Below are positions 9,449 through 18,211 of a DNA stretch of 64,000 nt, one piece after another. This stretch comes from Bacteroidota bacterium (GTDB lineage Bacteria > Bacteroidota > Bacteroidia > Bacteroidales > WCHB1-69), in the NCBI GenBank assembly GCA_017860455.1, contig JAGDMF010000006.1, positions 23,028 through 87,027 of the forward strand, read 5' to 3'. A model generated the notes under the pieces. The model saw only the letters and a list, made by a program, of their open reading frames with translations. It was not told the origin of the DNA and did no database searches. Every line of letters starts with the position of its first letter. The first letter of the stretch is position 1. A program made the translations under genes and the position numbers.

Positions 9449-9478
9449 ATAATATTGTTTAAAAATAATTTTCCGGCG

Positions 9479-9486
9479 CAAAGATA
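9479..9486 (-). promoter_or_regulatory. Bacteroidota -7 promoter box for the M20 peptidase
   Basis: On the minus strand TATCTTTG followed by CG, 30 bases upstream of the ATG at 9448. It supports that start over the longer frame. Confidence 0.6.
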
Positions 9487-9569
9487 CTAAAAAAAGATCT
9501 TTTAAAAAAGCAAAAAAATGGATATTTTTAGGAAAATAGTGTAGAAAAAAAAAGGGGAGAAATCCCCTT

Positions 9570-10316
9570 TTATATCCAGGTGTCAAAACGTTTACTACCG
9601 TCCATTCCGATCACAATTTTGCGAATTGGGATATTTCTTTGGGCTTTATCTCTAGCCATCTCAGCAATTTTACCTAATCCACCGCAACAAGGAACTTCCA
9701 TGATAAGAAGTGTTAAGGTATTGATTTGAGCTTCATCGATTAAGGTAACCAATTTATCAATATATCTTTCTGTATTGGCATCCAGTTTAGGACAACCGAT
9801 CACTAACTTTTTACCTTTTAAGTATTTAGAATGGAAATTGCCGGCTGCAAAAGCGGTACAATCAGCAGCTAACAAAAGATCTGCTTCATAGAAAAAAGGT
9901 GCAGCAGGGTTGGCTAAGTGAAGTTGGACAGGGAAATTACCCAATTCGGAAGGAGCATCGGTAAGAGATGCTTGCATTTCCGGTTTAGACTCTTTTTTCA
10001 GTTCTCTGGCCATTGAACCGGGGCAACCGCAAGCAAGAGGTTCCTCTTTTGCACTCAACAAATCATGAGCGACCACTTTTGGATGGTGTTCTGTTGGTGT
10101 TTGAGTTGGTTTTACTTCATTTTCAGGAGCATCTATTAATGTTAATGCACCTGTCGGACATTCCCCGATACACATGCCTAATCCGTCACAATAATCTTCA
10201 CGTACTAATTTTGCTTTTCCGTTGATGATTTGTAATGCATTTTGATGACATCCACTGGCACATGAGCCACAGCCTGTACATTTTTCTTCGTTGATTCTGA
10301 TAATTTGCCTTTTCAT
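9570..10316 (-). CDS. Two-[4Fe-4S] ferredoxin-domain protein
   Basis: 248 residues. An N-terminal bacterial-type diferredoxin domain has CTGCGSCASGC and CDGLGMCIGEC cysteine sets for two [4Fe-4S] clusters. A linker with CGCPG and a C-terminal domain with CPKLD and PCCGG motifs suggest further metal or cluster ligands. No signal peptide. Proteins of this layout often occur with hybrid-cluster protein and Crp/Fnr-type regulators in anaerobes, but no hcp is seen here. Probably an electron carrier or cluster-dependent redox protein; the partner is unknown. Confidence 0.8.
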   Translation of the reverse strand: MKRQIIRINEEKCTGCGSCASGCHQNALQIINGKAKLVREDYCDGLGMCIGECPTGALTLIDAPENEVKPTQTPTEHHPKVVAHDLLSAKEEPLACGCPGSMARELKKESKPEMQASLTDAPSELGNFPVQLHLANPAAPFFYEADLLLAADCTAFAAGNFHSKYLKGKKLVIGCPKLDANTERYIDKLVTLIDEAQINTLTLLIMEVPCCGGLGKIAEMARDKAQRNIPIRKIVIGMDGSKRFDTWI

Positions 10317-10348
10317 ATTATTTTGTTTTTTTGTTCATTTTGATGATG

Positions 10349-10356
10349 CAAAGATC
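10349..10356 (-). promoter_or_regulatory. Near-consensus -7 box for the ferredoxin gene
   Basis: Minus strand GATCTTTG followed by CA, one mismatch to TAnnTTTG, about 33 bases before the start codon. Confidence 0.45.
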
Positions 10357-10378
10357 ACGTCATTTTGGATACTGAAAT

Positions 10379-10394
10379 TGTAATGTTTATTACA
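10379..10394. promoter_or_regulatory. Palindromic operator candidate TGTAAT-N4-ATTACA
   Basis: Perfect 6-4-6 dyad directly upstream of the ferredoxin -7 box. The spacing and half-site style are those of Crp/Fnr-family operators, and a Crp/Fnr regulator is encoded 2 kb away at 12532. The remainder of 10317-10626 is AT-rich divergent promoter DNA with nothing else I can name. Confidence 0.45.
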
Positions 10395-10626
10395 TCCAAA
10401 CATCCCGTAAAGTGTCATTAATTGCCTTAACTGTCATTTTGTCACCTATATTTTTTAATAAATGCGCCATTTTGTCAGTTATTATTAAAGAGAAAAATTA
10501 TATAATTGTCTATTTTTCAATTTTTTATAAAATGATTAAAAAATAAAAAATGAAAAAGGTACATCATTTGCAAGTAATAGGCAGAACAAAAATTAAAAAA
10601 AATAATAACATAAAAAAACAAAAACC

Positions 10627-11052
10627 ATGACACTAGTAAAATTTAGAAACCCAAGAATGATGTTTTTCGATCAAATGTTTGGCAACGATTATTACGGAGG
10701 AGGAAGATCGGTACAATACCCTGAATTTGCACATCCCGCTACCAATATTTCTGAGGACGCTGAAGGGTATAAAATTTGTATGGCTGTTCCCGGAATAAAC
10801 AAGGAACAGATCAAAATCGATTTGGAAAAAAATGAATTAACGATCTCCTATGAAGGCAATTCGGAAGAAACCGGCGTTAAATATATCAGAAGAGAGTTTA
10901 ACAATCACTCTTTCAGCAGAACATTTTTAATTTCAGAGCGGACAAATCCGGAAAAAACGAAAGCCAACTATAAAGATGGAATATTAACATTATATATTCC
11001 TAAAAAGGAACCTCAAAAAGAGATAGGACCCAAAAACATTCAAATTCAATAA
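10627..11052 (+). CDS. Hsp20/alpha-crystallin small heat-shock protein
   Basis: 141 residues, an ATP-independent holdase that keeps unfolding proteins soluble. The alpha-crystallin domain spans roughly residues 35-140 (ATNISEDAEGYKICMAVPGI...FSRTFLI...YKDGILTLYIPKKE), including the conserved G-I-L-T-L element. It is paired with a second hsp20 gene 30 bases downstream. No clear TAnnTTTG box was found upstream, so it may use a stress promoter type I cannot identify. Confidence 0.92.
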   Translation: MTLVKFRNPRMMFFDQMFGNDYYGGGRSVQYPEFAHPATNISEDAEGYKICMAVPGINKEQIKIDLEKNELTISYEGNSEETGVKYIRREFNNHSFSRTFLISERTNPEKTKANYKDGILTLYIPKKEPQKEIGPKNIQIQ

Positions 11053-11070
11053 ATTTAATAACCCTAAAAC

Positions 11071-11078
11071 AAGGAGGT
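11071..11078 (+). promoter_or_regulatory. Strong Shine-Dalgarno sequence before second hsp20
   Basis: AAGGAGGT four bases before the ATG at 11083. A near-perfect anti-16S match is unusual in this AT-rich window, where starts generally lack one. Confidence 0.7.
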
Positions 11079-11082
11079 AAAT

Positions 11083-11529
11083 ATGTCACTCGTAAAAAGA
11101 AATGAAGATTTTCCAATGTGGCCATCCATTTTCAATGATTTTTTTGGAAGAAATTTCATGGATTTTGCCAACAAAAATTTCTCGGCCACTAATACAACGC
11201 TTCCTTCTGTGAATATCAAGGAGGATCACGATCAATTTTCAGTTGAACTGGCTGCACCCGGTTTTAGCAAGTCAGACTTCAATATTGAACTTAACAACAA
11301 TGTTTTAACGATCTCTTCTGATAAAAAAATTGAAAACGAAACCAAAGAGGGAGAAAATTTCAGTAGAAAGGAGTTTAGCTATCAATCATTCAGCAGATCT
11401 TTTTCATTGCCTAACACCATTGATGAGGAACAAATCAAAGCCCAATATGAAAATGGGATCCTTATTTTAACGCTCCCCAAAAAGGATGAAGCAAAGCCAA
11501 AACCAGCTATTCAAATCAATATTGAGTAA
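11083..11529 (+). CDS. Hsp20/alpha-crystallin small heat-shock protein, second copy
   Basis: 148 residues with the alpha-crystallin domain (LPSVNIKEDHDQFSVELAAPGF, FSRSFSLP, YENGILILTLPKK) and an IQINIE tail carrying the I-x-I oligomerisation motif. It is diverged from the first copy but has the same layout; the two probably form one heat-inducible operon closed by the terminator at 11532. The start is fixed by the strong ribosome-binding site. Confidence 0.93.
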   Translation: MSLVKRNEDFPMWPSIFNDFFGRNFMDFANKNFSATNTTLPSVNIKEDHDQFSVELAAPGFSKSDFNIELNNNVLTISSDKKIENETKEGENFSRKEFSYQSFSRSFSLPNTIDEEQIKAQYENGILILTLPKKDEAKPKPAIQINIE

Positions 11530-11531
11530 TC

Positions 11532-11568
11532 AAAAAAAGGAAGTTTTTTCAAACTTCCTTTTTTTTTG
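11532..11568 (+). terminator. Rho-independent terminator after the hsp20 pair
   Basis: Stem AAGGAAGTTT/AAACTTCCTT with a TTTC loop, extended by flanking A and T runs and ending in poly-T, just after the second hsp20 stop. Confidence 0.85.
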
Positions 11569-11599
11569 TCATTTTTGGCAAAATTATCGCAATATTTAT

Positions 11600-11607
11600 T
11601 ATATTTG
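11600..11607 (+). promoter_or_regulatory. Bacteroidota -7 promoter box
   Basis: TATATTTG followed by CAGTG, about 60 bases before the gene at 11669; likely drives the 11669-13215 group. Confidence 0.55.
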
Positions 11608-11668
11608 CAGTGTTAAAAACACTAGAAAAGCAATAGTTAAAAAAACGGAAAACTAAAACCTGTCAATT

Positions 11669-12229
11669 ATGAAAAAGTACATTTTATTTTTAATTTTATG
11701 CTCCTGGTTCATTAGTTATGGACAAGTGAGGGTTGAGCAGGTATCTTTTAATAAATTAGTAGATGTTAAAGGAACCGACAATGTGATTGCACTAGAAGTA
11801 AACACGAATAGTCTGGGTGACATTAACAGCATGAACATATTGTTTATCAACACTAAAACCATTGAAACAACAGATGCCAAAATTGCTAATGAGTACATCA
11901 TTCAGGATTTTAAACAAGTAAAAATTGATGATTTGAACATCAATACGATTATTGTTGCAGTTCGGATGTTTGACATTGACAATAATGTAAGAATCAATTT
12001 AAAGGATCCTATCACCCTGGTTTCTGTAGGTACAGATGGAAAGTCCAAACACATTCTCACTGACACAACATTTAATGTTCGTGTGTGGGAAGTCAATGAG
12101 AAAAGTGGCACATTAGTGGTTGCCGGATACTATGACAATAACAGAAACGGCAGGTTTGATCCCTTGGAATTAAATGAAATTCAGATCTTTGATTTAAGGA
12201 CATACCAACTACTTCACAAAGTAAAATAA
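11669..12229 (+). CDS. Exported protein of unknown function with EF-hand-like loop
   Basis: 186 residues with a signal peptide of about 19 residues ending SYGQ. The mature part is beta-rich without a family I recognise. Near the C-terminus DNNRNGRFDPLE resembles a calcium-binding EF-hand/dockerin loop (D-x-N-x-N-G-x-x-D-x-x-E). It starts a three-gene run with the small membrane protein at 12233 (3-base gap) and the Crp/Fnr regulator, so these may share regulation. Function unknown. Confidence 0.65.
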   Translation: MKKYILFLILCSWFISYGQVRVEQVSFNKLVDVKGTDNVIALEVNTNSLGDINSMNILFINTKTIETTDAKIANEYIIQDFKQVKIDDLNINTIIVAVRMFDIDNNVRINLKDPITLVSVGTDGKSKHILTDTTFNVRVWEVNEKSGTLVVAGYYDNNRNGRFDPLELNEIQIFDLRTYQLLHKVK

Positions 12230-12232
12230 GCT

Positions 12233-12526
12233 ATGTTTGGAGGTGGAGCTGGAAGCGTTGCGGATATGATTGCCCGAATGAAGGAGGTCCCCAATGCTAA
12301 AAAAAATATCAAAAAATATCGTGAATATGCGAAAACATTAAAAAACGGTAAAAAACGATATAGGGAAAAAGAGATTACTCAGGAAGAACTGGATCGAATA
12401 AAACTTGATTTAAAGCCTTATAAAATTCATCAAAGGAATACCGTTATTCTTTTTGCTGTTTTATTTATTCCAATTGTGGGAATTCTGATATGGGGAATTT
12501 TTAAATTATTGAATATTAGTATATAA
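12233..12526 (+). CDS. Small membrane protein, unknown function
   Basis: 97 residues: a basic, charged N-terminal two thirds (many Lys/Arg, probably helical) and one transmembrane segment near residues 72-92 (VILFAVLFIPIVGILIWGIF). No family recognised. The tight spacing to both neighbours (3 and 5 bases) supports it being a real operon member. Confidence 0.65.
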   Translation: MFGGGAGSVADMIARMKEVPNAKKNIKKYREYAKTLKNGKKRYREKEITQEELDRIKLDLKPYKIHQRNTVILFAVLFIPIVGILIWGIFKLLNISI

Positions 12527-12531
12527 TTGAT

Positions 12532-13215
12532 ATGGAACATTCACCTTTAGAAATATTAGAAAAATGTCCTTTATTTATTGGGCTTTCATTAGATCATATT
12601 TTGGAACTTTTAAATGGACAATTTAAAATTTTCTCTTATAAAAATGGAGATTTAGTGTTGGCTCAGGGAGAAGTTTTCAATCATGTATACATCATTAAGA
12701 AGGGACGTGTATCTGCTGAGATGCTGGATGCAATGGGTAGAAACACTACTATTGAGGAATTGGATCCATCAAGAATTATTGCCCCGGCATTTTTATTTGC
12801 CACCAAGAATAGAGTCCCCGTTGATGTGATTGCCCGCATGGAGACACTTATTATCAGGATATCTAAAGAAAAACTGATGGAGATGATGCAAAAGGAGTTG
12901 GTCATACTTCAAAATTATTTGAATATTGTTGCTAATCGTGCTTATTTTCTTTCAGAAAGAATCAGAAGTTTTCGGTTTGGAACGATCAAGTCCAAATGGG
13001 CCAATTATTTGTTGGAACAAGCCCAAATCAACAATGATACCATTTTCCAAATTCCTCATTCTCAGCAGGAATTAGCAGATTTATTTGGAGTTACACGTCC
13101 TGCGGTTGGGAAAGCACTTTCTCAGTTGATTGAAATGGGGGTCGTACAATCTGATCGAAAATATTTTAGAATAATGAATATCCAATTATTGCAAAAGATC
13201 ATTTCCGAGCAGTGA
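12532..13215 (+). CDS. Crp/Fnr family transcriptional regulator
   Basis: 227 residues. A cyclic-nucleotide-binding-like jelly roll fills residues ~10-125 (FSYKNGDLVLAQGE..., G-R-V-S), a long dimer helix follows, and a C-terminal winged helix has HSQQELADLFGVTRPAVGKALSQL. There are no FNR-type N-terminal cysteine clusters, so it does not look like an oxygen-sensing FNR; the effector is unknown. It could act on the dyad at 10379 upstream of the ferredoxin gene, but that is inference. Confidence 0.88.
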   Translation: MEHSPLEILEKCPLFIGLSLDHILELLNGQFKIFSYKNGDLVLAQGEVFNHVYIIKKGRVSAEMLDAMGRNTTIEELDPSRIIAPAFLFATKNRVPVDVIARMETLIIRISKEKLMEMMQKELVILQNYLNIVANRAYFLSERIRSFRFGTIKSKWANYLLEQAQINNDTIFQIPHSQQELADLFGVTRPAVGKALSQLIEMGVVQSDRKYFRIMNIQLLQKIISEQ

Positions 13216-13322
13216 TGATTTTTCAGGGCAAAAGCATAAAAAATGTAACGATAAGTATATGAGATGTTTCATATTTTTTCTATACAAAAATCACTTATCT
13301 GTCTAATTGTTAGTTACTTATG

Positions 13323-13356
13323 AATTATTTGATAACTATTTGTATTTCAAATAATT
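13323..13356. terminator. AT-rich hairpin between convergent genes
   Basis: Perfect 10-base inverted repeat AATTATTTGA/TCAAATAATT with a 14-base loop, between the 3' ends of the Crp/Fnr gene and the minus-strand glycosyltransferase. A bidirectional terminator is possible; the stem contains almost no G or C, so support is weak. Confidence 0.3.
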
Positions 13357-13405
13357 AAATCATTTTTAGATGTTTTTGTTAGTAATTGGAAAATAGTGTT
13401 TTAAA

Positions 13406-14527
13406 TTATTTAGTTTCTTTATAAACATTCCATAGATTTTGTGCAATTTTTTCTTCCGAAAAACAAAGAGCCTGCACTTTTCCTTTTTGAATCATTGATT
13501 CAGATAATATTTTGTCTCCTATAATGTTGTTGATGTGTTGTGCTAATGCTTCATGATCTGTCGGATTGATATATAAAGCAGCATTTCCACCTACTTCTGG
13601 TAAAGAGGACGTATTGGATGTGATGACAGGCACACCACAATGCAGAGCTTCTAAAACAGGTATTCCGAATCCTTCGAAAAAAGATGGATATACAAATACT
13701 TCAGCATTAGCATAAATAGCCGGAAAATCATAAAAATCAGCGTTGTGTATAAAATGAATCCGGTTTGTAAGTTTTAAAACGTTTGTTTCTTCATTAATTA
13801 TCGAAAAATAATCGGTTGTTCTTCCTACTGCAACTAAATGGATTTCCTTATCGATAAGCGGCATAGAACGTATAATTGTTAGTAGGTTTTTTCGTTCCTC
13901 CATTGTTCCTACAAATAAAATATAACGATTAGGTAAGTTATATTTCGAAGCAACGTCTAGTTTCTGCGCTGACGTTAAGGTTTGTGTAAAAATTGAAGAA
14001 CAGGGTTGATAAACTACTTTTATTTTTTCTTGTTCAATGTTTAATATTTCAATTAAATCCTGTTTTGTTTGTTCACTGATGGCTATGACAATATCTGCTA
14101 TTTTACAAGCATATAGTTGTTTTTTCTGATAAGTTATCCTATCAATATATTTGAAATATTCAGGATGTCGCCATACAATAAGATCGTGCATCGTAACAAT
14201 GCTCTTTATGCTGGAATGATGAATGTTGACAGGCAATTCATGGCTTAAACCGTGATAGATATCAAGTTTATCTTTTAGAGCAAAGTTTGTTAAGCTTAAA
14301 CTTCTCCATAAGTTAGGAAACATTCTTCCTATTTTATTGGGTGTTGTAATTTGAATATTTTGAAAATCTTTAAAATAATTTTCATAAGCATTGCTTTGTT
14401 TAGATGTATATAAAATGTATTCATTATCAGAAAAATATTTGGACATTATGTTAATAATGGCTCGACTATAGTTTCCCAAACCGGTAGAATTATTAAAAGC
14501 ACGTTTGGCATCAAATCCTATTTTCAT
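13406..14527 (-). CDS. Glycosyltransferase family 4-type
   Basis: 373 residues with a GT-B fold, transferring a sugar from an activated donor to a glycan or lipid. The N-terminal domain begins MKIGFDAKRAFNNSTGLGNYSR. The C-terminal donor domain has YILFVGTMEERKNL, then PSFFEGFGIPVLEALHCG with the family's E-x7-E type motif. I chose the ATG at 14527 because it gives the classical GT4 N-terminus; an upstream ATG adds 18 residues unlike the family. It diverges from a GT2 gene across a gap bracketed by an inverted repeat. Substrate unknown. Confidence 0.88.
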   Translation of the reverse strand: MKIGFDAKRAFNNSTGLGNYSRAIINIMSKYFSDNEYILYTSKQSNAYENYFKDFQNIQITTPNKIGRMFPNLWRSLSLTNFALKDKLDIYHGLSHELPVNIHHSSIKSIVTMHDLIVWRHPEYFKYIDRITYQKKQLYACKIADIVIAISEQTKQDLIEILNIEQEKIKVVYQPCSSIFTQTLTSAQKLDVASKYNLPNRYILFVGTMEERKNLLTIIRSMPLIDKEIHLVAVGRTTDYFSIINEETNVLKLTNRIHFIHNADFYDFPAIYANAEVFVYPSFFEGFGIPVLEALHCGVPVITSNTSSLPEVGGNAALYINPTDHEALAQHINNIIGDKILSESMIQKGKVQALCFSEEKIAQNLWNVYKETK

Positions 14528-14582
14528 GGTATTGTATTTTGAGTGTTGGTGAATTAATAAATGTAATATATTCATTTTCACT

Positions 14583-15069
14583 ATTGTCCGATAAAAAAAA
14601 TTAAAAGTAAGGGGATAATTTTCAATTGACCTCCATTACCCATTTTTGTAGTTTTATATCGACCAAAATTTAAATCTATAATGAGCAAAAATACACTTTT
14701 TTTTTGATCTGTTTGTTTTCTGACAGCTGATTTCTCGTATTAAAAATAAATATTTATCTCCCAAAACACAAAAAAGATTAAAGCAAATTATTACACTAAA
14801 CGCTTTATAGTTATAGATCAAATAATTAACATACTGTTTAGTGTATTTGTAAATTATAGCTCTTTAAAGATAGTATCAGGGGCAATTTTAGGGTTGTCGT
14901 GAAAACTAAACATATTTAATTACCTATGGTCTTCTGAAAAATTAGCAAATCTTAGGTGCTATTTTAGGGGGAGTTTACTTTTAGTTTTTAATAGTTTAAA
15001 AATTTGTTTGTATTAACATTCAGCATTATACAGTTCAAAATTAATAGTTAATAATTTTTATCGGACAAT
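14583..15069. repeat. Inverted repeat bracketing the divergent glycosyltransferase gap
   Basis: ATTGTCCGATAAAAA at 14583-14597 is an exact 15-base inverted match to 15055-15069. Each copy lies 50-56 bases upstream of one of the two divergent glycosyltransferase starts and points the same way relative to it, so it may be a shared promoter or operator element. It could instead be the ends of a small non-autonomous element; no target duplication is evident. The DNA between is AT-rich and non-coding in all frames. Confidence 0.6.
14792..14845. repeat. Inner inverted repeat TACACTAAAC/GTTTAGTGTA
   Basis: Perfect 10-base arms at 14792-14801 and 14836-14845, 34 bases apart, inside the intergenic region. 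Possible operator pair or RNA hairpin; no gene identified here. Confidence 0.45.
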
Positions 15070-15083
15070 AATGTAAAAAAATG

Positions 15084-15091
15084 TAACTTTG
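15084..15091 (+). promoter_or_regulatory. Bacteroidota -7 promoter box for the GT2 gene
   Basis: TAACTTTG followed by CAG, 28 bases before the ATG. The right arm of the 15-base inverted repeat sits where its -33 element would be. Confidence 0.6.
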
Positions 15092-15118
15092 CAGTCAAGT
15101 TTAAAAATTCAATAGATT

Positions 15119-15907
15119 ATGGCTCAAATAACAGGAATTATTACAACCCTCAATGAAGAACACAATATAGTTGATGCAATAAGTTCACTTCAACTTATTT
15201 GTAATGAAGTTATTGTTATAGATTCCAATAGCAGTGATCAAACGATTGAATTAGCAAAATCGATGGGTGCTATAACCTATCTGCAAGCATATTTGGGTGA
15301 CGGGATTCAAAAAAATGTAGGAATACAATTTGCAAACAACGATTGGATTTTTAGTATGGATGCTGATGAAAGGATCACTCCTGAATTAGCCCAAATCATT
15401 AATACCATTGATTTTCAAAACACTACTTATTACGGATTTGCAATCCGAAGAAGAAATATGATAGGTAGTCGCTGGGTAAAAAGTTGTGGTTGGTACCCTG
15501 ATTATCTCGTACGTCTTTTTAAACATTCTCAGATTCGTTTTGGAGAAGAAAAGCAACATGCCTCTGTTCCTAATGTAAATACCCTAAAATTAAAAGGTGA
15601 CTTACTCCATTTCAGTTATAAAAACATAGGAGAACTCTTTGCTAAACCAGAACGGAATTTCAGCACTAGAGGTGCTAAAATATTATATCTTAAAGGTAAA
15701 AAAGCTACTGTTTTTACTCCGTTTTTACATGGATTTAGTGCATTCTTTGTGAATTACTTTTTTAAAGGAGCCATTTTAGAAGGGATTGATGGATTTACAT
15801 TAGCTTTATCAATAGCAGTGAACAGCTTTTTAAAATATGCCAAATTACTGGAATATCAAAGGGATCCTAAAGTTAGGGAACAGGAAGATTTTAACAGTGT
15901 CTGGTAA
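15119..15907 (+). CDS. Glycosyltransferase family 2 (lipopolysaccharide core type)
   Basis: 262 residues. GT-A fold with GIITTLNEEHNI at the N-terminus, DSNSSDQT and the metal-binding MDADERI (DxD-like). The segment GSRWVKSCGWYPDYLVRLFKH is typical of WaaE/KdtX-like core-sugar transferases. A hydrophobic stretch near residue 205 suggests membrane association. It diverges from a GT4 gene; both may decorate lipopolysaccharide or surface glycan, but the substrate cannot be told. rarA starts 21 bases downstream. Confidence 0.85.
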   Translation: MAQITGIITTLNEEHNIVDAISSLQLICNEVIVIDSNSSDQTIELAKSMGAITYLQAYLGDGIQKNVGIQFANNDWIFSMDADERITPELAQIINTIDFQNTTYYGFAIRRRNMIGSRWVKSCGWYPDYLVRLFKHSQIRFGEEKQHASVPNVNTLKLKGDLLHFSYKNIGELFAKPERNFSTRGAKILYLKGKKATVFTPFLHGFSAFFVNYFFKGAILEGIDGFTLALSIAVNSFLKYAKLLEYQRDPKVREQEDFNSVW

Positions 15908-15928
15908 AACTACACAAAAAATAGAAAT

Positions 15929-18202
15929 ATGCAACCATTAGCAGAGATCTTAAGACCAAAAACACTGGAGTCCTATATTGGACAAAAGCACCTTGTCGGG
16001 GAAGGTGAAGTGTTGAGGATAGCTGTGGAAAACCGACAGATTCATTCCATGATTTTATGGGGCCCACCGGGAGTAGGAAAAACAACTTTAGCGCTCCTTA
16101 TTTCTGAACTGGTAGATGCTGAATGTTACATGTTGAGTGCAATCAGTTCCGGAGTTAAAGATATTCGTTCCGTTATTGACAAAGCGGAACAATCTGAAAA
16201 AGTATCCGTATTATTTATTGATGAAATCCATCGTTTCACCAAAGCACAGCAGGATTCTTTATTAGGAGCTGTGGAGCGGGGTGTTGTTACTCTAATTGGT
16301 GCAACTACCGAAAATCCATCGTTTGAAGTGATTGCACCTTTGCTTTCCAGATGCCAGGTATACGTCCTTAACTCTTTGGACAAAAGCGACCTGGAGCAAA
16401 TCAAAGATACTTGTATTACGTATCTACAACAAGAGATGGGAATAACCATTGAAGTTGAAGAGAGTGAAGCTCTGTATCGGATTTCGGGAGGAGATGCACG
16501 TAAGTTGATCAATGCCATTGAGTTAACAGTAAAATATATCAAACCGGAAAATGGAGTTTTAAGGATTACCAATGAGAATGTAACCAAATGTATTCAGAAA
16601 AACTTAGCCATTTATGACAAAGCCGGTGAAAATCATTACGATATTATTTCAGCATTTATCAAATCGATCAGAGGTTCTGACCCAAATGCAGCGGTTTACT
16701 GGATGGCGCGGATGATTAATGCCGGCGAAGATCCCCTTTTTATAGCAAGAAGAATGATTATCCTTGCATCTGAAGATATTGGAAATGCAAATCCCAATGC
16801 ATTACTTTTGGCCAATAGTTGTTTTCAGGCTGTCCATCAGATCGGAATGCCGGAAGGTCGTATCATTTTGTCACAAACTGCCATTTACTTAGCCTCATCA
16901 CCTAAGAGCAACGCTTCTTATAGTGCTATAGATGAAGCGATTGAATGGGTTTATAAAACCGGAGACCTTCCTGTGCCACTCCACATCAGAAATGCCCCCA
17001 CTTCTTTGATGAAAGAGTTAAATTATGGCAAAGATTATCAATATGCACACTCTTTTGAGCACAATTTTGTAAATCAGGAGTTTCTACCGGAATCGATCAG
17101 CGGCAAAAAATTTTATGAACCACAAGATAATCCTCGTGAAAATGAACTTAGGAAATACTTAAAAAATTGCTGGAAAGATAAATACAGATATATTTTACTC
17201 TTTTTGATCGGATTATTCTCATTTGGACTCATCCAGGCTCAGGATTTACACTATTCTCAGTATTATACTGCACATTATCTTTTGAATCCGGCCATGACAG
17301 GCGTTTATGATGGCACTTTCAGGGCCAATCTGAATCAAAAAACACAATGGTTATCGGTAACTAAACCATTTGTATCTTTATCGGGAAGTATTGATGCACC
17401 GATTTACAAAAACAACAAATTGAAGCATTTAGTGGGACTTGGGTTAAACATCAACAGTGACGAAGCGGGAGATTCAGAGTTCAGATCCTTAGATATCAAT
17501 TTAGCTGCATCATTTGTAAAAAGTATCGGGTATAAAAATAACCATAAAATCGGAATTGGCGTCACCGGAGGCTATGTACAACGCTCTTTAAATTATGCAG
17601 CACTCCATTTTGATGAACAATTTCAATTTGGATTTTACGATCCCACCAATCCTATAACCGAGCTCTTTGGAGATTCTAAAATCACCTATTTTGATATGGG
17701 ATTAGGCGTGTTTTATAGCTATTCCCCTAAGAAAAATCAGATCTATTCCTTTGGATTCAGTGCCTATCATTTAGGAAGGCCCAATCAATCTTACCGACAA
17801 GGAACAGTGGTATTGCCTATCCGTTTTACACCCTATTTTGGAGCCAGAATCCCATTAACCGGATTTTTAACTTTAACTCCGTCCGCATTTGCTTCTTTAC
17901 AAGGCAATTTTAGTGAATACACTTTAGGTAGTAATCTGGAATACAGCATCAAAAAAAATTCTTATACAACTTTGGTCACATTTGGAGCCGGTTTGTTTTA
18001 CAGATGGAGCGATGCTTTGATTATCAATGTGATCATGGACATTCAAAACTTGCGGATTGGTGCCAGTTACGATTTGAATCTCTCCACTTTTACACCGGCT
18101 ACCAGAGTTCGGGGTGGTTTTGAGATCTCTATACAATATTTATATAAAAAATCTTCTATTGGAAGAACCGGTAGAGAACCGTGTCCTTATGAAATCATGT
18201 AA
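15929..18202 (+). CDS. rarA: RarA (MgsA) AAA+ ATPase read in frame into a PorP/SprF protein
   Basis: One uninterrupted 757-codon frame. Residues 1-~419 are a complete RarA/MgsA-type recombination factor acting at stalled replication forks: Walker A GPPGVGKT at 45-52, Walker B FIDEIHRF near 98, and the C-terminal helical domain ending [14 protein letters not shown]. With no stop it continues into a signal-peptide-like segment and a ~335-residue PorP/SprF barrel. RarA is cytoplasmic and PorP belongs in the outer membrane, so a working fusion is hard to picture. An internal non-ATG start for porP, or a lost stop (real or sequencing), is more likely. No ATG opens the PorP part in any nearby frame. 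Confidence 0.85.
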   Translation: MQPLAEILRPKTLESYIGQKHLVGEGEVLRIAVENRQIHSMILWGPPGVGKTTLALLISELVDAECYMLSAISSGVKDIRSVIDKAEQSEKVSVLFIDEIHRFTKAQQDSLLGAVERGVVTLIGATTENPSFEVIAPLLSRCQVYVLNSLDKSDLEQIKDTCITYLQQEMGITIEVEESEALYRISGGDARKLINAIELTVKYIKPENGVLRITNENVTKCIQKNLAIYDKAGENHYDIISAFIKSIRGSDPNAAVYWMARMINAGEDPLFIARRMIILASEDIGNANPNALLLANSCFQAVHQIGMPEGRIILSQTAIYLASSPKSNASYSAIDEAIEWVYKTGDLPVPLHIRNAPTSLMKELNYGKDYQYAHSFEHNFVNQEFLPESISGKKFYEPQDNPRENELRKYLKNCWKDKYRYILLFLIGLFSFGLIQAQDLHYSQYYTAHYLLNPAMTGVYDGTFRANLNQKTQWLSVTKPFVSLSGSIDAPIYKNNKLKHLVGLGLNINSDEAGDSEFRSLDINLAASFVKSIGYKNNHKIGIGVTGGYVQRSLNYAALHFDEQFQFGFYDPTNPITELFGDSKITYFDMGLGVFYSYSPKKNQIYSFGFSAYHLGRPNQSYRQGTVVLPIRFTPYFGARIPLTGFLTLTPSAFASLQGNFSEYTLGSNLEYSIKKNSYTTLVTFGAGLFYRWSDALIINVIMDIQNLRIGASYDLNLSTFTPATRVRGGFEISIQYLYKKSSIGRTGREPCPYEIM
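17186..18202 (+). other. PorP/SprF family T9SS outer-membrane moiety of the fused frame
   Basis: PorP/SprF domain: a signal-like stretch ([14 protein letters not shown], cleavage after IQAQ), then the family start [20 protein letters not shown] and an even barrel to the C-terminus. PorP/SprF proteins are outer-membrane partners of T9SS components or surface adhesins. Possible internal starts are TTG at 17204 (very short signal) or ATT at 17192. The OmpA-family protein that follows at 18212 is the usual genetic companion of PorP/SprF genes, which supports this part being functional. Confidence 0.8.
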
Positions 18203-18211
18203 GCTATTAAA

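Noticed and set aside
14583..15069. Complete insertion sequence between the glycosyltransferases
   Set aside because: Inverted ends exist but no transposase frame and no clear target duplication.
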